NCBI GenBank assembly: GCA_900239685.1 | Contig: OENT01000174.1 | Span: forward strand, 1-64,000 | DNA from: Rotaria macrura | Taxonomy: Eukaryota; Rotifera; Eurotatoria; Philodinida; Philodinidae | Direction: 5' to 3' | Length of the DNA stretch: 64,000 nt | Part shown: in pieces, positions 29,440 to 40,421 of the stretch | Layout of the letters: every line of letters starts with the position of its first letter | Numbering within the stretch: the first letter of the stretch is position 1 | Notes under the pieces: generated by a model | Told to the model about the DNA's origin: nothing | Databases searched by the model: none | The model's input: only the letters and a program-made list of their open reading frames with translations | Translations under genes and position numbers: made by a program

Positions 29440-30115
29440 TATTCATCCAATGTCAACAATGAATGATGAATTAAGTGTTATTATCAGCCTTCACCTTATA
29501 CGACAGTTTCGAAATGGTCAAAAAGATTACCAGAAAGATGACAAGACATTGAATATCAATCAGGAGTTAACCGTCTCATAATCAAGTGAGCATCTGAAAA
29601 TAACGAACACGTGCGTTGTCTTATTAATGTCGATATTCATCTTATTGTACATGAAATACAAGTGGAGAGTGAAATTCCAGCAAGAAATATGACTACTATC
29701 TAATGCTTATTAGTGATGATGAGTCATGATTTTATCGTAAATAAACAAATGTGATGTAAATCATCAAATTCTGTTCAGAAATCCATACGAGCAAGTCCGC
29801 CGATTGTAGTGCGACGTAATAATTTTGCTTCAAAAATTATATTTTTCAAAACAACTGGTTCTGTTTCATTCAGGATATCGATCAAAGAGAGTCCATCATT
29901 AGTACATCAATAATTTCGTTGAATCTCTTACCGAAAATATTCAAAACGAAAGAAAGATATCAATGGTGCATTTACCATCAGGATAATTCAAAGGTACTCA
30001 TTCATAAAGATCCTTCAAATTGTCTTGAATGACAAATTATGAACATCATAGGACAACTACTTTTGATCAGTTTCGAGAACAAATGGAATTTGATAAAAAT
30101 TGAGCAGAGTACCTA
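29440..30115 (+). pseudogene. Decayed Tc1/mariner-type transposase
   Basis: Fragments of a DDE transposase survive in order across several frames with stops. SDDES (29712-29726) is the first catalytic Asp region. A basic segment PPIVVRRNNFASKIIFF follows (about 29797-29850, matching the VRRxxFxxK block of the family). HQDNSKVL (29976-29999) is equivalent to the HHDNARPH second-Asp motif. A C-terminal block reads TTFDQFREQMEF (about 30056-30092). The spacing between the last two blocks is far too short, so the PPYSPDLAP region with the third catalytic residue has been deleted. No terminal repeats were identified. It cannot encode an active enzyme. Confidence 0.65.
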
Positions 30116-30506
30116 CTTTGAAAGTCTGTTAAATTAAAATTTAGAATAACATGCTTCTGTATTTTTCCTTTGAAAACTATTAGTTTGTGGTATGCTCCAA
30201 AGTGACAAGTGTTTAGCATAGATTTGTGTCCTGTTGTATCATTAATTTGGAGTATTTGTTGATTTTTGAATCATATCAGCTGAAGGTGATTCAAGATGTG
30301 TGCACATTTTCTTCTGTGCACTCATGTCTGCAAATTATTTTCTTCAACATTTTCCCACTCAGTCTTCTTTTTATTATGGTGACTTTGTTCGTTCTTACTG
30401 TAAGAGAATGTGTCATCGTATTTATCCTCCATGTAATTGCACAAGTTACATGTATTTATACTTCGTTGTTTTTCTTTTCATTGACAATACTTTATCGAGT
30501 AACATA

Positions 30507-31511
30507 ATGTCGTGTTTAGTCCACAACAAGCGCTTTCGCTCGTTATTTCACAGTGTCATTAATGAACTTCGGAAAAAACAAATGCCGTCATCTATCTTAC
30601 GAACTATGCCACATCATTGTTGTACTTGTAGTAAGGAAAATACAGAAATAGTTGAACCTATTTCTATGACAGAAGAATGTCAACTAGCGAAATTGAATAA
30701 TCTCAGTGAACGGGTCGACATGGAAAACCCGAAGAATCCCAAATTAGTTTTATCATTAAATTTATTCAAAAAAGTTATCGAACAAAATCTAAACTCTATC
30801 CAGACGTTGTCTGAATCGCCAAAGCAAGAATGCAAGCGTGCTCGTTCATCATCTAGTGACAGCTCAACAACAATGAATTCAAAGACCTATAATTATAAAC
30901 TTAAATCAAAAAACAAAAGAGGAAGAATTAGGTTAACGAGCACATCATCTTCTAGTATATTATCTTCTGATAATACTAGTACATCTGAATCTGATGATGA
31001 AGTAACAAGAAAAATTTCCACACCAATTTCTAAAAGAAAAACAAAGAAAACATCATCTAAAAAAATTAAATACGGAACCTTTCTTTACTTACCATATACT
31101 AGTGAACCTAAAAATACAACAAAAACTACGGATTATCTGACGGGCCTAGCTCACATCCTACAAAAAGGTCGATTTATTAATTCTGGTCGTCGTTTTTCTA
31201 CATTAGAAGGAAAATACAACGTTCGTATTAATATGATTACAGAAAAAACAAGTGAAGCAATTACTGGTGCACTTGAAAAGGCGATGAAAGGTCTAAAAAA
31301 TCTAAATATTGCCAATCGCGATGAAACTTTAAAACAAATAGAAACAGTCCAAGGTGAATGGGTTCTAATTCGACCCAAGAAACCTGCAAGTCAACCGACT
31401 CCATCTGACATCGAAGAGATATCGAATGACTTATTGAAGAAATGGGAAAAATGTTTAAAACTGCAACCAAAGCTAGTGGATGAAGATGATGATTCTGACG
31501 ATTCGATTTAG
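30507..31511 (+). CDS. Intronless Ser-rich protein with KH-like domain, 334 aa
   Basis: A single open frame; it extends in frame back to 30300, but that leader is hydrophobic and unlike the rest, so I start at the ATG at 30507 (MSCLVHNKR). An early Cys/His cluster (HHCCTC) is followed by a Ser/Thr-rich middle (about residues 130-190) with basic nuclear-localisation-like patches (KRKTKKTSSKKIK). A folded region at about 195-265 carries RFINSGRRFSTLEGKYNVRI. This resembles the core of a KH RNA-binding domain, but the usual GxxG loop reads NSGR and one residue is missing. The C-terminus is acidic (DEDDDSDDSI). RNA binding is inferred only. Lack of introns sets it apart from every other gene in the window and could indicate a retrocopy or a recent gene. 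Confidence 0.55.
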   Translation: MSCLVHNKRFRSLFHSVINELRKKQMPSSILRTMPHHCCTCSKENTEIVEPISMTEECQLAKLNNLSERVDMENPKNPKLVLSLNLFKKVIEQNLNSIQTLSESPKQECKRARSSSSDSSTTMNSKTYNYKLKSKNKRGRIRLTSTSSSSILSSDNTSTSESDDEVTRKISTPISKRKTKKTSSKKIKYGTFLYLPYTSEPKNTTKTTDYLTGLAHILQKGRFINSGRRFSTLEGKYNVRINMITEKTSEAITGALEKAMKGLKNLNIANRDETLKQIETVQGEWVLIRPKKPASQPTPSDIEEISNDLLKKWEKCLKLQPKLVDEDDDSDDSI

Positions 31512-33474
31512 CAAAAGAGATTAAGAAATCGTTTTGATTATTTATCTTAAATTGTACTAATCACGACTCAATTTTTTTTTCGTCGAATAAAAATAAATAT
31601 CTTGATCTTATCAAGATCTATGCCTTGGCCCACATAGATATTGACAAGGGAGAGAGTAACCCGAAACACTAATAACCTAAATAGAAACCAAAAACGCCTA
31701 TTTGCAGCTTACTTTTCGTGCAAAGAGACACAAATTATGAGTACATGCATCAATGATGCTATGAACAATTTGAAGTATATGAATCAAACATATAATATTG
31801 TCATGAAAGTGCTTCCTAAGATTTTTCTGCTAACTATGAAACTCGTAATTGATTTCGATTATCGTTTCCATAGAATACCCAACGAAATACGAAAAACATG
31901 GAGTTTCTTCATATTTTACATCTAAAAAAATGTGTTCTCGAGCTTTCACTGGCGAATAAAAAAATCACGGCTAGATACATGTCTAAATCACAAAGAAACA
32001 ATGTATAAAGTACGATCCTGTTGAGAAGAAACTACAGGTATCCTACACCATGATTTTTTGCCTGTTTAGTACAAACGTAGAACTCATTGAAAGCGAAATC
32101 AGTGTGTATGGTTTTTATCTATCAAGATTATATGTATCGTGTGGATTTATAAACAACGTTGTCAAGTTTTGTTCTACTTTTTGAAAGACAATTTCTATTA
32201 TAACAATATTATTACAGTCTTCAATAGATATCTGAAGCAGATGTTGCATGACGAATAATTTTTGATACTGTTCTTTATAATTAAACCGAGATGATTCATT
32301 GCTCTCAGAATTATATAGATACAAATAGCCTACGTGGAATGCAATCCTAACATCAAAATATATTGATTCCTTTTAGTATTTATTGCCTTTGTTTTCAACA
32401 AAAGACAAAGTGATATTTATACTGTTTCAACAATTAAGAGAAGAGTTATCTATGAATGGACGGTTTTGATAGTTTAATGCATGTTCTAACTACGATAGTC
32501 TCCTAGTACATAATTTTGTCATTGTTTTTGAATCTAAAGGGTATTGAGAATTTATCTTTGTGGTATACTACCATATCAAAAAAGAAAATAAGAAACATCC
32601 ACTGATTAACTCTCTTGATTCACAAGGTCAATATCTCTTACATCAAACACATATTTCTATCGATTCACGTTCAGTTTTCCCTCGATAATGTAATCATAAG
32701 AAGAAAAATTTCATAGAATTGAAAAGAAGATCTACGAACGCACTCAAGATACAGCATGTTGGCCAAACAATAGATAAGAATAATATAGAACGGCGTATAT
32801 GTATTTCTTTGAAATTTAGTTAATGATATATTTTGTGCTTAGAAAAACGTTCTATTTCATGGTTATATAACGAATGAGTCTCATTGATATGAGAACTGAT
32901 CATTTTTCAAAATTACATACCACGCTAATTTTATATGCATCGTATTGTCATAGCACTTGATTTTAGACATATTTCTTCCAAAGATTACTTAACGATCATT
33001 AATATTTCTTGTAAGGAAAATCTTGTCAAGCCTTTAGTATATCTAGTCTTTGATCATTGCATGCATAACGTATAAATCCCGAATAAAAATGATCTTAGTC
33101 GTAATAAATGTTGTTTTTTATTCGTTTATTATTCTGAGCCACTGATGATGACAATATATCAGAAAAGATATTCAAAGAATATACGACAGTTACTTCTATC
33201 GTGCGCATTGAGTATTGCTATAAACGAAGAACGATCTCTCGAAAGATTGATCCAGTTTATTTATTATTTTTTTCTCGAATATCAACAATCCATTTTATTT
33301 TCTATTATCAAAATAAGATGTCCTCATATTTATTGAAGATAATCATATAAACAGCGCGTTGAAACTGTATTTATGAAAAATATAATCAAGAAAATTCAGA
33401 TAAGATAACAATCATCACGCACACCTTGTTCTTATTTGTGGTAAGCATATCTTTTCGTTTCATAATTTTCAGCA
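31512..33474. other. Intergenic upstream of acid sphingomyelinase
   Basis: About 2 kb, AT-rich. Short frames at 31641-31925 and elsewhere show no family resemblance. An acceptor-like ATTTTCAG ends at 33472, three bases before the SMPD1 ATG. A GTAAG at 33441 is too close (32 bp) to form a normal intron with it. Confidence 0.4.
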
Positions 33475-36400
33475 ATGTCGTGTTTCACTTATACTTTGTT
33501 GTTTGCTTTCTGTACAATATTGTCAATAGTGGGTACTCACTTAGTTCAGCAAGACTCTGATGTTGAATTATTAGTGTATAATCACATACGAGAAAACAAA
33601 CAATTATCGACGACGGTAACCAACTATCGTCATCGTTTCGAACATTCACCTAATTTTAGAGCATTTCAACGGGCATTTAAAGATAAACTCACACCACCTT
33701 ATTGCGATGTTTGCTATTTATTGGTTCCTGCTGTAAGCTAAATGAATGCTTATTCATACTCATATAGGATTTCTTTCTTTCAAAGGTTCGACTCCTCCTC
33801 GACCTCAATCAAACAATCTATCTTGAAAATTTAACGTTGGCTTTATGTAAAGAAATTAAACTTTTTCTCGACATCGATGTTTGTAGGGGAGCTGTAAAGG
33901 AATATGGAGTGAATATGAACAACGTTTCTCATCACTCAGTGTATGTATTGTTTTTATGCTTGAATAGGATGCTGTTCTTGAGATACTGTCGATATCACCT
34001 CTTAATAACAAAGAGTTGTGTTCGGTTGCTTTTAATTGTGAAGATGAGTTTGATTTTCCTATTCTACGATGGAATATCACTATACCTGGCTCGAAACCAA
34101 CTCCCAAACCACCTCAACCTCCAGCAGTAAGTGTCTATATAATTCATATAATTTTTAAACGTAGTTCTTAAAAAATTGACAAGATTATGGTATCACGTGC
34201 TGTGAGGCCTCTGAAAGAAAAGTGTATAGTAGTACATGTTTTGAATTCTACACATTCAAGATACAAATTCATATAGGATAGATCAATCGATGACGTAGCT
34301 TTTAAAACGAGATTCTCACCTTTGAAATGGTGATCTCATGTTTATGGTAAGAATGTTTTTGATATGAAAACAAAATAGCATCTTATATTCTACCTAGATA
34401 AGCACTTCTACGATAGAAAGGAAAATTATTTAATCAAACTCATTCTAAAACGTTTTCCTGCTTTCATAAATGCAAGAATGAATTGCGATAGGAAGTTGAC
34501 GAGAGTAAATAAACTTTATCAAGATAATAAAAAAGAGAAGAATTTTTACGAAAAACAGCATCTAGTCGTTCTTTCTCAATATTCTCTAGAAACAACCAAA
34601 GTACACTTATTCATTCTACATTATAAATAAACAGGCTGTTTGTTTTCTACAGTTGCTTGTTACAGAATCTGATCAAAATATGTATTCCCAATATACATCA
34701 CTGAATGATTTTATGACCCCTATATCATCCATTTGAAACAATTCCCACCAAAGCTGGCATACCATTGTTTTGTTCGTTTCACTATTGCTAAAGTTTGCCG
34801 ATAAATTGAATTATTAAAATGTTGTTTAACTGTTCAACTAGTGCATTTTGCTATTCTTGTATGTGATGATGTTGTAACATATTCAATGAAAGAAATACAT
34901 GCTGTGTGAATGTTTCTGATCGTACTTGAAAATTTTCATTTTCAAGTGTGTCGTATGGTTTCTCTATTATCACTATTTATCTTCTTATTCCAAGAAGTTA
35001 CAAGAAATAAAAGATTTCAAAGAAATACATCGTGACTAAAATTGATTTGTGATCATTGTGTTTTCGAATGTAGCCTGGATCGCCAAAATTAAAAGTTCTT
35101 CATCTATCTGATATTCATGTGGATTTCGCCTATCAACCTGGTTCACTAGCAGATTGTACTCAACCATTATGTTGTCGAGGAGGTCAACCAAGTGAGTATT
35201 CCATATATCATTATATACGTATGTATGCATATATGGCCTGATGAACCTTCTAAAAACTTTTATAGAACCTGGCATTGCTGGTGCTGGTTTCTGGTATGTA
35301 CTCTTGATTTTAGTACATCGGTTTTCGCAGTACATATTCCCTCTTTCAGGGGTGATTATCGTAATTGTGACATACCATTCTGGACAGCTCAAGCCATACT
35401 TCAATATGCTGCTGAACTCGAAGATGTAATTCATACGAACTCGTATTTTTTCAAAAAAAAAACAACTACATAATTGTCATATATCACTAGGTTGACTTCA
35501 TTTATTATACTGGTGACCTACCACCACATAATGTATGGAATCAATCACGTGATGATCAGCTGTATTCAATAAAAAAAATTAATGAATTATTAGCAACGAC
35601 TTTTCCAAATAAAACTTTCTATCCAGCAGTTGGTAATCATGAAGCAGGTGTTGTATTGATCTATATTTTTCCTGTCATTGGTCTAGTTGATTTTCTTTCT
35701 GATCAATAGCACCTTGTAATCTTTTTCCTACGCCAAGTATTCGATCGGATAATATATCATGGCTTTACGAAGCATTAGCCGATAGTTGGCTTAAACTTGG
35801 TTTACCTGCTGATACACGTGAGAGTATTTTACGTGGCGCTTTCTATACAACTATTGTACGTCCTGGTCTACGATTGATCTCACTCAATATGAATTATTGT
35901 TCATCCGAAAACTATTGGTTATTTGTCAATGCAACAGATCCACTTGGACAACTTCAATGGGTTCATTTTCAACAATTCCACATATTAATGTCTATTACTA
36001 TTCTGATATATTTATAGATGACACAATGGTTACAATATGCTGAAGATCATGACGAAAAAGTTCACATTATTGCACATCAGCCGCCACGTTCTTGTTTACC
36101 ACCGTTCGGTTGGAATTTCCATAAAATTGTCAATAGGTAAGAAATTGCAATATATTCTAGTGATCATCTTACACGTATACATATGTACGCATACATATAT
36201 TCCTTAGATATGAAAATACAATTGCTGGTCAATTTTATGGACATACACATTTTGACGAATTCATCGTATTCTATGACGAAGTTGATAGCAATCGACCTGT
36301 ATCAATGGTTCGAAGTTTCTGTGTGCTCGTTCTACTCTCATTACTTTTTATTCTTTCCAATTGTAGGCTTATGTAACGCCTTCGTTAACAACGCAAGCAT

Positions 36401-36780
36401 TTTTGAATCCGGGCTATCGAGTTTATACAATGGATGGCACCTATTCGAATAGTTCATATTGGGTGCTCGACCATCGTACGGTTATTATGAATTTAACGGC
36501 GTCGAATACGTATAATCGAAGTATTCTCCTGAACGAATATGAAGCTCGAGATGCCTATCAAATGGAGAACTTGTTTCCTGCCGATTGGGATGATCTCATT
36601 CAAAGAATGCAAAAGGATATTGATGGTCCACTAATGAGTTCGGCCTATACATACTATACGAAATCCTATGCTGATGGACAAAGATGTGATCACGATTGTC
36701 GACGAAGTTTGCTGTGTAACTTCAAAACGTCACGTACCGATGATCCTCATGCATGTGACTCGATTCCATCTTATCATTGA
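33475..36780 (+). CDS. SMPD1: Acid sphingomyelinase-like phosphodiesterase, 11 exons, 600 aa
   Basis: Lysosomal/secreted zinc phosphodiesterase that cleaves sphingomyelin to ceramide and phosphocholine. Exons: 33475-33732, 33786-33908, 33968-34126, 35074-35191, 35266-35293 (28 nt), 35350-35425, 35491-35647, 35710-35960, 36018-36136, 36208-36307, 36367-36780; phases close at 600 aa (human about 630). A signal peptide (about residues 1-20, LLFAFCTILSIVG) precedes a saposin-B domain with all six Cys (CDVC, LCKE, DVCRG, ELC, FNCED). The proline linker PTPKPPQPP follows. The metallophosphoesterase has every metal ligand motif: DIHVD, TGDLPPHNVW, GNHE, AHQPP, GHTHFDEF. The tail ends at DSIPSYH and lacks the family's C-terminal extension with the redox-sensitive terminal Cys. 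The donor of exon 8 (GTTCAT) is weak but gives the conserved junction QLQW-MTQW. Confidence 0.93.
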
Positions 36781-37812
36781 TTTATAAAGTGATAGGTTTT
36801 TAAGATTCAGTGACGTAACATTGAATAAAACTGTTCATTCTTTTAAATTGCGAACTTTAAAATACTTGTATTTACTCAGAATATCTACTGTGCTATGCAC
36901 AAACGAGGAGTGTTACTCAATCTATAGTTTTGTCTGTGTATTTTTTCTTTGAGAACTTTTAGAATTATTTATTTATGTAATATGTAAAAAATTTAAACAC
37001 TCTTGAAAGATTTCAAAGTATTTGGCACTTATTTTTAAAATAAATAGAATGCACTTTTTTCTATTACGCATGAAAAAACCGTATCATTGTACTGAAAGCT
37101 AATGCGCCGTCATTAGTTTACTTTGAAAAATATCATCAGTTTCTTCACACTGTTACTTAAATGAAATAATTTTTTATAAATATTTTCTATAGTCTGACCC
37201 TAAAATTTTTAAGTGAAATATTTCAATTCACTTGATGGTTTCTTCTATTATATATATATATATATCATCTATCAAGTTATGAAAGAAAAACTTTGCAACT
37301 TAGCAATAGAATTATTCTCTCGTTTCATTAAGACATTGAAGGAAATCCGTTGAAGAACATTTTCCCAAGCCCATAAAAGTAGAAGTAATTTTTAAAAAAA
37401 CTATCCATAAGATCTTTACTTCAACTGGTAATCAATTGGCTTTTGTTTTAGTCGTTTATTATATTGATTGTAAACTGTATGATTGTACATCATAATGTCA
37501 TTTTTTCTATTGAATATATGTATATATAGATATATATTCATATTCTTGAATAAAATAAAGAATAATAGTGCTTCGATGAGAGATAATATCAAAAGCAAAA
37601 GAAAGGATACCCTTTAGAAAAACAAAAAATTATCTTTGGCTGAATTCACATGATTTTCTCCTTTTCTTTTTCTGCTTTCTTCCGTATCCGAAGTTCTGCT
37701 CTCACATCAGTAGATCTGCCTACCAGAAAGAAAAGCATCACGTAGAATTTGATTCAATAGAATTGAAACGTCTTTGGTAGATGCTATCATGTCGAATGAA
37801 CTTTACAATAAA
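36781..37812. other. Intergenic between SMPD1 and cystatin
   Basis: About 1 kb, AT-rich, with a short (TA)n microsatellite near 37252-37266. No gene seen. Confidence 0.45.
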
Positions 37813-38424
37813 ATGAGTGTTGTCATGGTTTGTCTTAAAACTAGTGTTTCTCTTTTTTAAATCTCGTTTTATTTTGTTGATTTTTTGAGAAAGCTACACC
37901 GAAAATACAAGAAATAAGGTAAAAGATTTCTCATATAATAGTATCATGATCTTTATTTTCTCTACTTCATAGTGAATATCCAGAAATAAAATATGCAGCC
38001 ATTGACGCTCTATATAGAAAACATTACGAACATAAAATTCATCGTTTTACTGAAGAAAATCGAGAAAAACATATAATAAATTGGAAGTTAGTTTGTTTTT
38101 CATTTTTATAGGTCTTTACAATATATTGATTTCATATTTAGAGTTACTCACTATGCCGAAGAACAAATTGCTTATGGTACTAATTACTTTCTAAAAATAT
38201 CTATTGATAAAAATTTATACATTCACATACGAATTCATAAACATAAAACTCAAAACAAATATGATTTTTATGCACTACGTGAAATACTCAAAAATAATCA
38301 TGCATCTTGTGTTTTCACAGAAGGTTTTATTATCTGAAGAAAAAAAAAACTATTTCTTTACGCTCTATGTTTTACAAAGTGATTTTTTCTTTTAGATGAA
38401 CCATTGGTCTATTTCAATTACTAA
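37813..38424 (+). CDS. Stefin-type cystatin (cysteine protease inhibitor), 5 exons, 122 aa
   Basis: Predicted intracellular inhibitor of papain-family (cathepsin) proteases. Exons: 37813-37827, 37890-37918, 37973-38086, 38142-38323, 38396-38424; phases close at 122 aa. Stefin features: KATPKIQEI near the N-terminus (as in stefin A ATPEIQEI), EEQIAYGTNYFLKI with the first-hairpin motif at residues 61-65, and a DEPLVYF end like the stefin DELTYF. No signal peptide is present, consistent with a type-1 cystatin. Oddities: the conserved QVVAG loop reads QIAYG, the N-terminal Gly that contacts the protease is not seen, and the LP of the second hairpin is absent. Binding may therefore be weak or retargeted. 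Exon 1 (15 nt) and the GTTTTA donor of exon 4 are the weak points of the model. Confidence 0.72.
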
Positions 38425-40421
38425 AAGGATCCGTCCAGGCGAGAGAAAAAAAATGGACACTGAAAAAGCAATCGTTCCTCTTTTTTTTTAAGTAATATTT
38501 GAAACATTAAACAAATGTTCTTATCTTAATAAAAATTTCTACTATATATCTATCGTTACTTCTCAATAGAATTCGAAAATTTTGCTGTCCGCTATCAGCA
38601 ATTACAATCGAGCACTTCTCATGTGGCATACATAGAAATATTTCACATACGATAGTGGTATAACGAACGAATTCTAACATACAATTCTTCCTATTCTGTC
38701 ATTGTAGTTTAAGACGATACCCAGCAAGTAAGAATGGAAAATAATTCATTCAACAAATCAAAGCTCTATACATAACAAGAGTTTTCTATAGATTAAAATC
38801 GAAGAGTTCAACCATAATATCCTCTATGGAAGGATTAAGATATTGTTAATTGTTTCTCTCATGAAATTTTTTCAACCAGAAAAGAAAAAAATATATGTAT
38901 ATATATTGATTGCAAGTTTATGAAAAGAATCGGCTGCCAATTATACAGTTCGTTTATTATAAAATGACGAATATACTATTTTCTATCAATGCTCAAAACT
39001 CTTTCGTCATTGCCGATACAGTCCATGATGTTGTATCAGTAAAATTGATGATTATTCTCTTAATATGTCATTGTGAAGCATCATTGTAGACTGAAACAAA
39101 AACATGGTCTTATCAAATGATGTAAAACCTTTACTATCATACCAATTCTTAAACTAATTCACAAGAAAAAAAACTACGTTGAATTTATCATACAACTTAA
39201 AACACATTTTTTCATAAATAAAATAACAATAGCAATCATGGAATGTAGGCACTTTTGAAATTAAATCGTACGGCACCTTCTAAAAACGTTGATTGTTTCT
39301 ATAGAGTATTTGACTCTAGTGATGGTGATTATTATTGAGTTTCACCCTATGTTCATGAAAGAAATAAGAGTATAGTGCTTATCTTTTAACGAATAAATTT
39401 TAAGTCCTACTGATACAAACTTATTGGTGCGGTTTTTCTTAGTTTTAAACATTGAAGGTACTGTGAATACTTAGTACGGTTTAACAATTCATCTACTTTT
39501 CATGGGAATAGTATTCTGTTTTATGAAATAAAGAATCTTTTGAAGAATATTAATTTCTTTTGTGTATGTTTCTCCAAAGTATTGTTGTTACTGATTCATG
39601 TTTAGCAGTAAAATTTTGACTAATAGGTTTCGATTAAATATTCTTATTGATTTTTTCCCTGATGTGAGTCAAACGTCCGATCTATAATAATATAAATATA
39701 TATATGTATATATAGGTGTGTAGATCAGAAGCCATCCTATTAAATGCACTGTTCAAAGTCTACTGTTGAAAGCCATTATACTTTCGTTTTCCACAAATAT
39801 ATTGATCTTTTACTAAAATCCATTTTATGATTTTTAGAAGCAATTCAAACAATATTTGTATCTAGCTGACTTTAAAATCAATATTTCACTACAATGTTAC
39901 TATTTACGGATTGATATCTTCTTTAAAAAAAAGTGCTTCATTTAAAAATTTTGAATACATTCAAAAGGACTCATATATGTATCCTTGTTTTCCAATCGAG
40001 ATACCGATTGAATCAATATCTTAGCCGAGGAGTCTTCCAAGCAGCAGTTCTGCCATCTAACGAACATGACTTCTTCGAGAGATAATAATAGGAATATATC
40101 AAGGATCGAAGAAAACATCTATAGCAAATCTTAACTCGGCGCATTTCGCTCATCGATTACTAATGCCATCTATCTATGTACAACAAATATATATTATCAA
40201 TTTATATATCAATTAATATATTTCTTGTATATATGCTAGATACCATAAATAATAAATGCAACAATTTTCTTCTTATTGTGCTTGTATATTTCATTACATT
40301 CATTATTGGGCTAGCAAAACTTACAATGCAATATCCAATCTCTATTTCGTTTGAATACAAAAAAAAAAGAAGTTTGTCACTAAACATTTAAAATATTTCT
40401 GTGCATAAATCTGTAAATATA
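38425..40421. other. Intergenic upstream of exportin-7
   Basis: 2 kb of AT-rich sequence with TATATA-type tracts near 39700 and 40185-40225. No conserved frame or RNA gene recognised; it presumably includes the exportin-7 promoter. Confidence 0.4.

Noticed and set aside
30300-30506. N-terminal extension of the KH-like ORF
   Set aside because: Cys/Phe/Tyr-rich AT-biased leader unlike the rest; the ATG at 30507 gives a more plausible start.
31641-31925. 94-codon plus-strand frame after the KH-like gene
   Set aside because: No family resemblance, no splice partners and AT-biased composition typical of intergenic DNA here.
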